A stretch of 50,855 bases of DNA from an uncultured Rikenellaceae bacterium (GTDB taxonomy: Bacteria; Bacteroidota; Bacteroidia; Bacteroidales; Rikenellaceae), in NCBI GenBank assembly GCA_947038405.1, contig CAMQVY010000014.1, positions 1 to 50,855 on the forward strand, in the 5' to 3' direction. A program made the position numbers and the translations under genes. This document shows positions 8,001 through 16,913 of this stretch, in pieces. The stretch's first letter is position 1, and every line of letters starts with the position of its first letter. Under the pieces are notes generated by a model that saw only the letters and a program-made list of their open reading frames with translations, was not told where the DNA came from and did not search any database.

Positions 8001-9197
8001 ATGTTTTTTAGACTAAACCATTATATAAATATCTTATGGATATGGGTATTTGCGTTGATTGCACATATTACTGTTCTATTATTCCCTATACCTCCAGTGT
8101 TAGCGGGTAAGGTTCAGTGTATCAATATGCTTATAATGATTATTATTTCGTTTTGTTTTCTCACCAAGTTATCAACAATAAAATTAACAAAAGCACACAA
8201 ATTATACATGACAGCACTGTTTATATTTGCAATTAGTGCTATTTGTAGAGTATCTATTTATATTTTTAATTTACATCAAACCTTTAGTGATGGGATGAAT
8301 ACCCCTATAGCTATATTTTATGGTGGGATACTTGCAGTTTTTTTTGTACTATACCCTATCGGGGTACTATATCCTCGATATCTAAATCGTAAGTTTACAC
8401 TAAAAGTATTATCACCTATTTTTTTAAATCTACTCATAATCACTATATCAAATTATTTAATTGACGATAAGCAAGATATTTTGGCAAAAATGATACAGGT
8501 TATATCAATGTCATTTCTTGTAGCTTATCCAATAACATTACTCATATATATTACGAAACGGCTAAGAAAGTATATAAAATCGTGCAAACAAAGCTACTCG
8601 AATATAGATAATAGGGTCATTATCTTTGTTAAATCCTATATTTTTGGTTATCTATCTATTAGTGTTTCGTATTTATTGATCTCAATTTTTATTAGCCCAT
8701 CTGGATTTATAGTACATTACTCCATGTGTATCGTATTTTTCATACTTACATTTCCATTTGTATTATTACAAAAAGAGAGCATAATTATCGAAAAGGATAA
8801 ATTTAAAGATACTAATAATAGCTCAACGGACGATTTAGAACGCTGTGAAGGACGGAATAACTACGATGCTTCTATACACAAAGACAAACTCGAGAACTGG
8901 ATGGAAAATAGTAAACCTTTTTTAAGACCAAACTTTAGGTTACTTGATTTGATGGAAATTCTACCTTTAAATCGTAGTTATATCTCAAGGCTAATTAACG
9001 AAGAGTATGGTGAACCGTTTAGTCACTTTGTAATGAGGTACCGCATAAATTACAGTATTGAACTACTTAAAAATCATCCAGAGCTAACACTTACAAAAAT
9101 TGCAGAATTATCAGGGTTTAGCTCCTCATCGGTTTTTGGGCGTAGTTTCCTTAAGATGAAAGGTGTAACTCCAGCAAAATATAGAAACTATTTATAA
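8001..9197 (+). CDS. Membrane-anchored AraC-family transcriptional regulator
   Basis: 398 residues. The N-terminal half has about seven hydrophobic helices (for example INILWIWVFALIAHITVLLF near 10-29, MLIMIIISFCFLTKLS near 45-60, FYGGILAVFFVLYPIGVLYP near 105-125, further helices to about 255). A charged linker follows, then a C-terminal AraC DNA-binding domain from about residue 300. The two helix-turn-helix units are LLDLMEILPLNRSYISRLIN and LTKIAELSGFSSSSVFGRSF, ending KMKGVTPAKYRNYL, the family signature. Such proteins probably sense an envelope or membrane signal and act on DNA from the membrane; the ligand is unknown. A truncated paralogue lies at 29988-30404 beside the pilus operon. 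Nearest downstream is a bidirectional terminator, so this is a single-gene unit. Confidence 0.85.
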   Translation: MFFRLNHYINILWIWVFALIAHITVLLFPIPPVLAGKVQCINMLIMIIISFCFLTKLSTIKLTKAHKLYMTALFIFAISAICRVSIYIFNLHQTFSDGMNTPIAIFYGGILAVFFVLYPIGVLYPRYLNRKFTLKVLSPIFLNLLIITISNYLIDDKQDILAKMIQVISMSFLVAYPITLLIYITKRLRKYIKSCKQSYSNIDNRVIIFVKSYIFGYLSISVSYLLISIFISPSGFIVHYSMCIVFFILTFPFVLLQKESIIIEKDKFKDTNNSSTDDLERCEGRNNYDASIHKDKLENWMENSKPFLRPNFRLLDLMEILPLNRSYISRLINEEYGEPFSHFVMRYRINYSIELLKNHPELTLTKIAELSGFSSSSVFGRSFLKMKGVTPAKYRNYL

Positions 9198-9335
9198 TTG
9201 TATCTATTTGCAGATTTAAATGTGTGATCTTCGACTCTATCCAACATATATCTCATTCCGTTATGAGCGAATGATAACAAAAAGATTAAAAGTTATGAGT
9301 ACTAAAAATAACAAATAATTACGCCATTAATTTAC

Positions 9336-9377
9336 AAAATAGCTGCCACAAAACTTGTGTTTTGTGGCAGCTATTTT
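9336..9377. terminator. Bidirectional terminator, perfect 19-bp stem
   Basis: Left arm 9336-9354 and right arm 9359-9377 pair perfectly around a TTGT loop (core AGCTGCCACAAAAC). The A/T ends give a U-run in both directions. It separates the convergent regulator gene (plus) and tricorn-like gene (minus). Confidence 0.9.
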
Positions 9378-9439
9378 TCTTGCTAAAATTCATAAGTCCT
9401 AAACTCTCATTGAGATAGTACCTACACAATATATTAGAG

Positions 9440-12400
9440 CTACAACCCTTTCAACAACTCCTCAACGGCTTTTTCTAACTGCTCATCTACACCTACATTT
9501 GATTTTGATGGCGAATTATGAACCTCAACATCTGGCTCTAATTGCATATTCTCAAGATAACGTCCCTTTGTATCTCGAACCCCAACTTGAGGTATTCCAA
9601 ATACTATTGATGGATCTATCTGTGCCTCCCACCATACAGCAGTCATTGTACCAGGAACAGCCGTTCCAATTAACTTGCCAATACCTAACTCCTTATATGC
9701 CCAAGGAAAACCATGTGCGTTACTATAATTATTCTCACTCATTATGACAGTTGAAGGCTTTGTCCACCTGAACAACGGATCGTCTGATATAAACTCCCCT
9801 CGTGGTGCAAAATCGGCATATTTTTTTCCGCTAAGTAGAGATAAAAGGTCTTCATGTAACCAACCTCCACCATTGGAACGAGTATCAATCACAATAGCCT
9901 CTTTATTACGATACTTACCCAGCAGCTCAGAATACAACTCTCTAAAACTATTAGAATTCATCCCCTCAATATGGATATAAGCCAATCTACCATTAGATAA
10001 CTTATCAACCATCTCTTTACGTTGATTCACCCATCGCTTATACAGCAATGATTTAAGTGAAGCCTCAGATATAGGCTTAACAGACTCTTCCCAAGATTTC
10101 CCACCTCTACATTTTCGTAAAGTAAGGAGTACTTTGTTTGATGTTAGTCCACTAAGAAGAGGATAATAATCTTCTTCCGCTTTAATTTTTTGCCCATTTA
10201 TATGTGTAATAACATTTCCAACCTCTATCTTAGATGTTGAGATACTTAATGGTCCATTTGGTAGAATTTCTGTTATTTTAAGACCATCCTCGCTATATGT
10301 ATTATCAAAAAATGCACCCAAAGACATAGTAGGTTTCATAGACCCTCTACCACCAAATCTCGCTCCAGTATGAGATCCATTAAGCTCTCCAAGAAGCTCT
10401 CCCAACATATCTGTAAAGTCATATTTATTATTAATATGAGGTAAAAACTTCTCATAAGAGACTTTAAATGCAGCCCAATCAATACCATGAATATCAGGTT
10501 GATAGAATTTATCTACAACTTGTTGCCATGCATGAGAAAATATATAATCTCGCTCTTTTCTAGGACTAAAATCCATTATCCCATTGAATCCATAACTCTT
10601 TAGAATACTACCAGTAAGACTTATCTCCTTTACACCCGAACTGTTCAGAAGATATATCTTATCTCCAGCTCCATTTAGCTGCAATACACCACCTCCAATG
10701 CCTTTATATACAACTTTAGATGAACCATCCTCAAATGACTTCATATATAGATCCGCACTTCCTGCATAGGCTGCTATGTAAAATAATTTCTTACCATCAT
10801 TAGTCATTAATGAACTATATACACTTCCTGATATTGGAGTAAATCTCTTTACTCTACGATCTATATTATCAAACTCGAACTTTAGCTCCTTAACTGCCTT
10901 AGTTTTTTTGTCATCTTTTTTTGTCTCACTCTTCTCTTTTGGTTTCTCCTCACTGGCAAGCAGAGATAAATCCTCTTTATTCATATTAAATTTATCCCAA
11001 CCATCCTCTGTTAGAAACACTCCATATAAATCATTTTGAGATCCCCAACTGCCATGGCTACGATATCCCATTTTATCTGATGTCCATATTATAACCTTAC
11101 CTCCCATAGCAAATTTAGGATTAGAGTCCTTATATCCACTATTTGTGAGGTTAACTATCTCTTTCGAGCCATCAGCTTTTACCAGAGCTATATCATCTTT
11201 ATGCCAGCCTCCCTTTTCAAAATAACACACAAGTAACCATTTACTATCTGGAGACCATTGAAAAGTTTGATCACCATCTGAATAAGAGTAATTATACTTG
11301 CCGTCAAGTACTAGCTTCGGACTCTTTCCGTCGCTATCCATCACCATAAGCTCTACCCTATTCTTTAGAAAAGCTATTTTCTTACCATCAGGAGAAAAAA
11401 CAGGCTGAAAATGAGCGACCATACCTTCTGTTAGTTTTGTCTCCTTGATCTTATCAGCATATACAAATAACTTATCATTTTTATCCGTCAACTCACTTTT
11501 GTATATATGCCATTGACCATCTCTCTCTGCCGAGTATATTAACTCTCTACCATCTGGCGAAAAATGAATATCTCGCTCTTGTTCAAAAGTCGATGTGATA
11601 GCTTTTGTTGTACCATGCTCTGTCGATGCAACAAAAACATTACCTCTCACTACAAATGCGATCTCTTTTCCCGATGGGGAGATTGAGATATCCTTAGCTC
11701 CAGACCTTAACACCTCTCGAACACTCTCTGGCTCTACTTGATCTCGTATTATCGAAACATCTAATTTTTTAGACTCCTCACCCTCTTTTAGAGTATAAAT
11801 CTCTCCATCATATAGGTAACAGAGTGTATTATCATCTGCTATTGATAAAAACCGAACAGGGTGAGTCTTATGATCTGTAACTGCCTCTACATTAGATCCA
11901 TCTACACCCATTTTAGCCACATTAAATGTACCAAATCTTTCACTTAAAAAATAGAGACTCTTGTCATCACTACTCACACGTGGGTCCCTATCCTCTACCT
12001 GTTTATTCGTTATATTCTTATACTCCTTACTCTTTGTATTATAGCTCCATATATCTCTACATACAGACGATTTATGGTGTTTACGCCACTCATCTTCATA
12101 ACCTTTATAGTCGTGATAATAAATTACATCTCCTGTCGAATTAAAAGAGATACTATGAGCATTATGTGATAAAATTTGCGTCGCTCTACCTCCAGTAATA
12201 GGAACTGAATATAGTTGCATTCTATTCGGAAACTCGCCATACTCTTTATCAGGCATTATACTCGCCGTAAATAGTACCGATTTATTGTCTGGGCTAAACG
12301 CTACTGGAGTCTCTAGCGCAGAGTGCGTTGTTAATCTCTTAGCAGCACCTCCCATATTGGATACCACATACACATCCTTCCCACCTAATCGGTCAGACTC

Positions 12401-12646
12401 AAATGCCAACATTTCACTATCAGAAGACCAAATAGGCTTTGCATCATAGCTTGGATGTGTTGTTATAGCACGTGCCTCACCACCCGTAGTGGGAACAGTA
12501 TAAATATCCCCCATATAGCTAAACGCTATACTAGTACCATCTGGAGATATAGATGGATGCCTCAACCAAAGTGGGTTATCTCCTGCCGTAGCAGAGAACG
12601 TACTTAGAGCTAAAATAACTCCTAATAACCTCTTAACTAAAATCAT
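9440..12646 (-). CDS. Tricorn-like S41 peptidase, exported
   Basis: 1068 residues, normal for tricorn protease homologues. A signal peptide (MILVKRLLGVILALSTFSAT AG) places it in the periplasm or at the surface, unlike the cytosolic archaeal tricorn. The first ~690 residues are PD40/WD40-like beta-propeller blades (SPDGTSIAFSYMGDIYTVP, WSSDSEMLAFESDR, FSPDGKKIAFLKNR). The tricorn C1 domain follows (HAWQQVVDKFYQPDIHGIDW near 705), then a PDZ domain (about 780-860) and the S41 core (about 880-1060). The nucleophile is likely Ser975 in NNYSNAHGFPWAY, followed by GTAVPGTMTAVWWE. A Lys/Glu-rich insert near residues 560-585 (SEEKPKEKSETKKDDKKTKA) links the propellers. Family members trim peptides from larger proteins. 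It lies 52 bases after the DUF4301 gene and may be co-transcribed. Confidence 0.9.
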   Translation of the reverse strand: MILVKRLLGVILALSTFSATAGDNPLWLRHPSISPDGTSIAFSYMGDIYTVPTTGGEARAITTHPSYDAKPIWSSDSEMLAFESDRLGGKDVYVVSNMGGAAKRLTTHSALETPVAFSPDNKSVLFTASIMPDKEYGEFPNRMQLYSVPITGGRATQILSHNAHSISFNSTGDVIYYHDYKGYEDEWRKHHKSSVCRDIWSYNTKSKEYKNITNKQVEDRDPRVSSDDKSLYFLSERFGTFNVAKMGVDGSNVEAVTDHKTHPVRFLSIADDNTLCYLYDGEIYTLKEGEESKKLDVSIIRDQVEPESVREVLRSGAKDISISPSGKEIAFVVRGNVFVASTEHGTTKAITSTFEQERDIHFSPDGRELIYSAERDGQWHIYKSELTDKNDKLFVYADKIKETKLTEGMVAHFQPVFSPDGKKIAFLKNRVELMVMDSDGKSPKLVLDGKYNYSYSDGDQTFQWSPDSKWLLVCYFEKGGWHKDDIALVKADGSKEIVNLTNSGYKDSNPKFAMGGKVIIWTSDKMGYRSHGSWGSQNDLYGVFLTEDGWDKFNMNKEDLSLLASEEKPKEKSETKKDDKKTKAVKELKFEFDNIDRRVKRFTPISGSVYSSLMTNDGKKLFYIAAYAGSADLYMKSFEDGSSKVVYKGIGGGVLQLNGAGDKIYLLNSSGVKEISLTGSILKSYGFNGIMDFSPRKERDYIFSHAWQQVVDKFYQPDIHGIDWAAFKVSYEKFLPHINNKYDFTDMLGELLGELNGSHTGARFGGRGSMKPTMSLGAFFDNTYSEDGLKITEILPNGPLSISTSKIEVGNVITHINGQKIKAEEDYYPLLSGLTSNKVLLTLRKCRGGKSWEESVKPISEASLKSLLYKRWVNQRKEMVDKLSNGRLAYIHIEGMNSNSFRELYSELLGKYRNKEAIVIDTRSNGGGWLHEDLLSLLSGKKYADFAPRGEFISDDPLFRWTKPSTVIMSENNYSNAHGFPWAYKELGIGKLIGTAVPGTMTAVWWEAQIDPSIVFGIPQVGVRDTKGRYLENMQLEPDVEVHNSPSKSNVGVDEQLEKAVEELLKGL

Positions 12647-12698
12647 ATTTATCTCATTTATTATTTAAAGTATAACAATCTCTTGACCTATTCCAAAT

Positions 12699-14132
12699 CT
12701 ATTGGTGTTGCAGTCTAAGCAAATCCTGAACAACTTTCACTGGAGAGAACGTTGAAATGGGTACATCCACAAATACAGTATTCCAATTAGCCATAGCACC
12801 ATTCCATAATCCAGGTAACTCTTGAGCTCTCAATTGACGTCCACCACTCGATTTAGACGAAATAAAACCAGTCTCTGCATCGACATACTTACTCAAATCA
12901 AACTTATCTCCATTTGAAGTTTTAACACCACAAACAAGATCAACTGGGTTAAAGTGAGTTGCCTTACTCATAAGCGGCATATCGTCATTGGATATTTGAC
13001 TAGACTCTGCAATTTGCAAAGATTCTGTCCCATCTGAGTTTGCAACCCAAAAAGGGCCACCTCCAGGCTCTCCTTCGTTACGAACCATACCACAAACGCG
13101 AATTGGGCGATTTAGAATCTTTTTTAATAGTTCTACTGTATAGTTTTTAGGTAATTTTACACACAATTTATTCTCTATAAAATATGCAATAGGTTCTAAA
13201 TCAACGCCACTAATTTCAAGAGATTTTAAATATGCAAACTCTTCATGTTGCAACTCTAGTAACACACCTGCAAGAGTTTTTTTGTATAATATAGTGTCTT
13301 CTCTCAACGCCTCTGTAGTAACGTTATCTATATTTTTAACAAATATAATATCAGCATCAATATCATTTAAGTTCTCAATAAGTGCACCATGACCAGCAGG
13401 ACGAAACAATAGAGTACCATCCTTCTGTCTAAATGGAGTGTTATCAGGATTTACTGCGATTGTATCTGTCGAAGGCTTCTGCATCGAGAACGTTATGTTG
13501 TAACTAACACCATATTTTTTCTCATAAAGAGGTACTTTCTCACATAACAATGACTTAAACCCATCCATATGCTCAGATGAAACCGTAAAATGTATCGAAG
13601 TTGTACCATTTGATGTGGCATAAGCTACACCCTCAGCCAAATGCTCCTCAACCGCCTTACGTCCTCCTTCGGGGTAATTGTGAAATGTAACTAACCCTTT
13701 AGGCTTCTCACCATAACAAAGTCCATCGCTGACAATCAAATTAACAATGCTCTTATCATCAGCACCCTCAGGCAATATCGATTTTAACTCATCCCAAAAT
13801 GCAAACTTTTCAATATTATCAAGCAATACATCAATACCTTCACCTCTCTTATCATCATTAACAAACTCAAAGAGTTCCTTAAACATACGAGTAGCAGCCC
13901 CCGAGGCAGGAACAAATTTCACTACTTTTAACTTTTCAACCTCAGCCTCATAACGAGACACAGCCCTATTCACAATCTCTTCTGTTGCAACCAAAACACC
14001 ATCTTCTGGAGAGGCTACACGTACAACTTTTAAAGTTGGAAATCCCATTTCAAAATTGGCAATCTGAACATCAACTCTATTTTGAGTTAGTCCGTGGCTC
14101 TCTATTTGCAGTAAATCTTCTTTTGTAAACAT
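12699..14132 (-). CDS. DUF4301 family protein
   Basis: 477 residues, close to the usual size of DUF4301 proteins, which are common in Bacteroidetes and uncharacterised. There is no signal peptide, so it is cytosolic. Conserved-looking motifs are KFVPASGAATRMFKELFEF (about 72-90), TFHNYPEGGRKAVEEHLAEG, FRPAGHGALIENLNDIDADI and VCGMVRNEGEPGGGPFWV. The glycine-rich PAGHGAL followed by the IIFVKNIDNV strand recalls the sugar-nucleotide pyrophosphorylase fold; this is my inference and I would not assign a reaction. It lies between a secreted metallophosphoesterase gene (61 bases upstream) and the tricorn-like gene (52 bases downstream) on the same strand, with no terminator hairpin seen in either gap. 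Confidence 0.85.
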   Translation of the reverse strand: MFTKEDLLQIESHGLTQNRVDVQIANFEMGFPTLKVVRVASPEDGVLVATEEIVNRAVSRYEAEVEKLKVVKFVPASGAATRMFKELFEFVNDDKRGEGIDVLLDNIEKFAFWDELKSILPEGADDKSIVNLIVSDGLCYGEKPKGLVTFHNYPEGGRKAVEEHLAEGVAYATSNGTTSIHFTVSSEHMDGFKSLLCEKVPLYEKKYGVSYNITFSMQKPSTDTIAVNPDNTPFRQKDGTLLFRPAGHGALIENLNDIDADIIFVKNIDNVTTEALREDTILYKKTLAGVLLELQHEEFAYLKSLEISGVDLEPIAYFIENKLCVKLPKNYTVELLKKILNRPIRVCGMVRNEGEPGGGPFWVANSDGTESLQIAESSQISNDDMPLMSKATHFNPVDLVCGVKTSNGDKFDLSKYVDAETGFISSKSSGGRQLRAQELPGLWNGAMANWNTVFVDVPISTFSPVKVVQDLLRLQHQ

Positions 14133-14193
14133 ATTTAGTCTATTTATTTAGTTTTCTATTTTATTATCAGTAACACAGAGTCCTCTTATGCTA

Positions 14194-15159
14194 TTAATTC
14201 AATTGAACTTTAGAGCCAATTACCCCTTCTTTTGCTGTCACAACATAAGTTTCAAAGCTCTTTGTTCCCTCTTTAAGTACAAATACCTTTGCTCCGTTAT
14301 CAAGGTTGCCATAAGTCGAACCCCTACCCGAGAAACGACCGTATGACAATGCAATACCATTTAACTGCGCTGTGTAATCATTTATATGATCATGACCTAC
14401 TGATACCAAGTAAATATCTTTATTCATAACCATATTAGCAAATAATCCACTATTTAACTTAGGGCTACACACACCCTCACCTTTAAGTCCACTCTTTCTC
14501 TTATCTACCTCGTAAGCTTGAGAGTGCTCTGGTAGAGGTATATGAAAAAATGCTACTGATGGCATAGCTATATCTTTATTTTTTGACTTATAATAAGCAC
14601 TTAATTTATTGTACCACGATATTTGACTAGGTTTTATGTAGTCATAACCATTAATAGACTCTATTTGACTATAACTATTAGAGTCAAAACAGTATATCAT
14701 ATTTTTGATTTTTTTGTTATCGTAGCCATAGATAGGTATCGTATAGTTTCCATATCCATACACCTTTCTAACCTTAGATTTGAACATACTACCTTTACGT
14801 CCCTCCAGCATATATGCAATCTCCTCTCGTGTAAGATCATGTTCATCATCATGATTACCAAGTGTTATCGCATATTTTAGATTACGACTTTCAAGTATAT
14901 CAAATAAATGTTGCCATCCCTCTGCGACAGGTTTTTCACACACAACATCACCCGTAAAAACTACTAAATCGGGATTTTCAGAGTCAAGTATCGCACAAAT
15001 ATCCTTATTTGATTGCTTTGAAGACTCTTTCTCTGAACCATAGTGCAAGTCTGTAAATTGTATTACTTTGAATTCGCCATTATTGTTAAATGCAAGCTTT
15101 TGTGCAGTGGCTGTTAGTGCATAAGTAAAAAGAATTATAAATATTATAAGTTTTTTCAT
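14194..15159 (-). CDS. Secreted calcineurin-like metallophosphoesterase
   Basis: 321 residues with a signal peptide (MKKLIIFIILFTYALTATAQ), so periplasmic or extracellular. The dinuclear metal motifs are all present and in order: D-x-H in IQFTDLHYG, GD in VVFTGDVV, GNHD in ITLGNHDDEH, His in FFHIPLPEH, and GHDH in SVGHDHIND. This is the Dcr2/purple-acid-phosphatase-like subgroup, which hydrolyses phosphomono- or diesters. The substrate is unknown. The start is fixed by the signal peptide. A -7 box lies about 30 bases upstream, so it is likely the first gene of a possible operon with the DUF4301 and tricorn-like genes. Confidence 0.88.
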   Translation of the reverse strand: MKKLIIFIILFTYALTATAQKLAFNNNGEFKVIQFTDLHYGSEKESSKQSNKDICAILDSENPDLVVFTGDVVCEKPVAEGWQHLFDILESRNLKYAITLGNHDDEHDLTREEIAYMLEGRKGSMFKSKVRKVYGYGNYTIPIYGYDNKKIKNMIYCFDSNSYSQIESINGYDYIKPSQISWYNKLSAYYKSKNKDIAMPSVAFFHIPLPEHSQAYEVDKRKSGLKGEGVCSPKLNSGLFANMVMNKDIYLVSVGHDHINDYTAQLNGIALSYGRFSGRGSTYGNLDNGAKVFVLKEGTKSFETYVVTAKEGVIGSKVQLN

Positions 15160-15187
15160 AATTAAAATATTATGTTAAATTTCAATA

Positions 15188-15195
15188 CAAATGTA
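15188..15195 (-). promoter_or_regulatory. -7 box for the metallophosphoesterase gene
   Basis: The minus strand reads TACATTTG, an exact TAnnTTTG match, 28 bases before the ATG at 15159. A clear -33 element is not visible. Confidence 0.4.
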
Positions 15196-15226
15196 CCATT
15201 TTTTAAATTAATAATTGGAGTAAAAT

Positions 15227-15265
15227 AAACAAACCTATCTTTATATACTAAAGATAGGTTTGTTT
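15227..15265 (-). terminator. Terminator after the DUF3857 pair
   Basis: Perfect 17-bp stem (15227-15243 with 15249-15265, core AAACCTATCTTTA) with a TATAC loop. It ends the minus-strand DUF3857 unit and insulates the next promoter. Confidence 0.85.
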
Positions 15266-15321
15266 TGTACTACTGATTTAAGGGATTAAATCAGTAACTA
15301 ATATTTGCTGATAGATCAGAT

Positions 15322-16899
15322 CTACTTCTCAAACAATAATATAGAACCCTTTTTACTGTTCCACTGAGTTATAAAGCTTCGAAATTTCTTATACTCAGAA
15401 GGTATAATATACTGCTTCGTAAAGTTGATCTTACGCTCCAAAGTAACCATATTTCCAACTTGTGTCAACGTTATAGTTAATGACCCAAAAGTCTCATCTA
15501 AAGTAACATTCATTAATGGTGTCTGAAGAGTCACTCCATCTTTAAGCTCTATCTCCCACTTACTACTCTCATTCGCTTGCGATGGCAACTCCAAAGTTGA
15601 AGTACGTGTAGTAGGCAATTTATTCATATTCCACGATTTAACAACGCCCCTATTAAGATCTTTAGGAGTAAATGTTATGTAACCACCTTTGTCTTTTGTT
15701 GCGCTAGATATAATCTCTGTATAGTTTTTCACAACCTGTTTCGCAGGCTCAACATTTAACTTCGCAAACTTACCTCCTTTAATAGTGTAGTAAGTATCAA
15801 AGGCAGATCTCGTGCTTAAATCTATTGGAGTTGTTGAAGAAGTGCTATAATAACTATCTCCAACTTTAAGTAAAACACCTTTAAGTGCACTATAAGTTAA
15901 CATTGCGCTATCTATATCATTTGGATAGATGAATACAAACTCCGAAAACACACCAACTGAATTCAACAGAGAGTTTAAAAGTATAGCCTTTTCCATCTTT
16001 GTAGCGTAGCCACTTGTATAAACTATCTTCAAACAACGCTCCTTATTCTCCTGATAGTTAAATGGAAGCGGACTTAAGTTTGTTCCTCTCACAACATAAT
16101 TTACTAATGCCTCGATCTTTTTATCCTCAGATTTAATCTCCGATGTAAGTGTATTAGCTAGACTTTCGTACTTTATATCTGCAATTTTACTATATCTATC
16201 CGATACAGCATTAGCCTCAAGCGTAGTTGCTATAAGACGTGGAGCATCTCCATTTTGAGACTTATAAGACTCTAGCGCAGCAGCAGGTAGGTTTCTAAAG
16301 ATCCATTGTGTCGTGTTTCCACTAACTTTGGGCTTTACCTTACTATTTAAAAGTTCATAGCTTACACACGTAGTACTTGGAGCTGTGATAGAGATAGTGT
16401 ACTCTCTTACAGGTGAGCTCTCAGATATCTGCTCATTTACATCAAAATATGCTGTTGATTTATCCGCAGGTTTGGTTGTTAGTGTATAATCTAAGTAGAT
16501 TGTAGCTCCCAACTCTAAACCAGTATGTGTAACAACCAACTCCTTTAGGTGGTTGAACGCAGGGGCATTTGCCGCCGAAAAGGGAAGAACCTCATTAAAC
16601 GCATTTGATGGAGTTTTGATAACAGTTCCGTCTGCTTGCGTAGTGTAGCTATCATTTATCTTTACGCTCTGTGTCTTTGGATTGTATATTATAAATGACT
16701 CACCATAAAGATTATTAAATGCTTTATGTGTAAGTAACTTAATCTCTTTATATACCCTTAAAGAGTAACTACCATCTTCATTTATTGTATAATTTTTTTT
16801 AATTTTTTTATACTCAGCCTCATTTGTTGCATGTAACGATACCGTTACTACTAGTAGACATACTAATAATAGTGTCTTTTTATATATTAAGTTTTTCAT
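15322..16899 (-). CDS. DUF3857 protein with inactive transglutaminase-like domain
   Basis: 525 residues with a signal peptide (MKNLIYKKTLLLVCLLVVTV, cleavage near LHA). Residues about 30-200 form a DUF3857 domain (YTINEDGSYSLRVYKEIKLL, then LGATIYLDYTL). A transglutaminase-like domain follows from about 240. In this domain the active-site Cys of the sister protein (VCKDKAALL) corresponds to Lys (TKMEKAILL), and the His-containing strand (HFNHCVTVV) is replaced by YSALKGVLLKV. The enzyme is therefore probably catalytically dead. The C-terminus is beta-rich (DUF3858-like position). The gene starts 14 bases after the stop of the upstream sister gene, so the two are co-transcribed and the products may act together in the envelope; this is inference. 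Confidence 0.8.
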   Translation of the reverse strand: MKNLIYKKTLLLVCLLVVTVSLHATNEAEYKKIKKNYTINEDGSYSLRVYKEIKLLTHKAFNNLYGESFIIYNPKTQSVKINDSYTTQADGTVIKTPSNAFNEVLPFSAANAPAFNHLKELVVTHTGLELGATIYLDYTLTTKPADKSTAYFDVNEQISESSPVREYTISITAPSTTCVSYELLNSKVKPKVSGNTTQWIFRNLPAAALESYKSQNGDAPRLIATTLEANAVSDRYSKIADIKYESLANTLTSEIKSEDKKIEALVNYVVRGTNLSPLPFNYQENKERCLKIVYTSGYATKMEKAILLNSLLNSVGVFSEFVFIYPNDIDSAMLTYSALKGVLLKVGDSYYSTSSTTPIDLSTRSAFDTYYTIKGGKFAKLNVEPAKQVVKNYTEIISSATKDKGGYITFTPKDLNRGVVKSWNMNKLPTTRTSTLELPSQANESSKWEIELKDGVTLQTPLMNVTLDETFGSLTITLTQVGNMVTLERKINFTKQYIIPSEYKKFRSFITQWNSKKGSILLFEK

Positions 16900-16913
16900 C
16901 TTTAAATCTCTTA

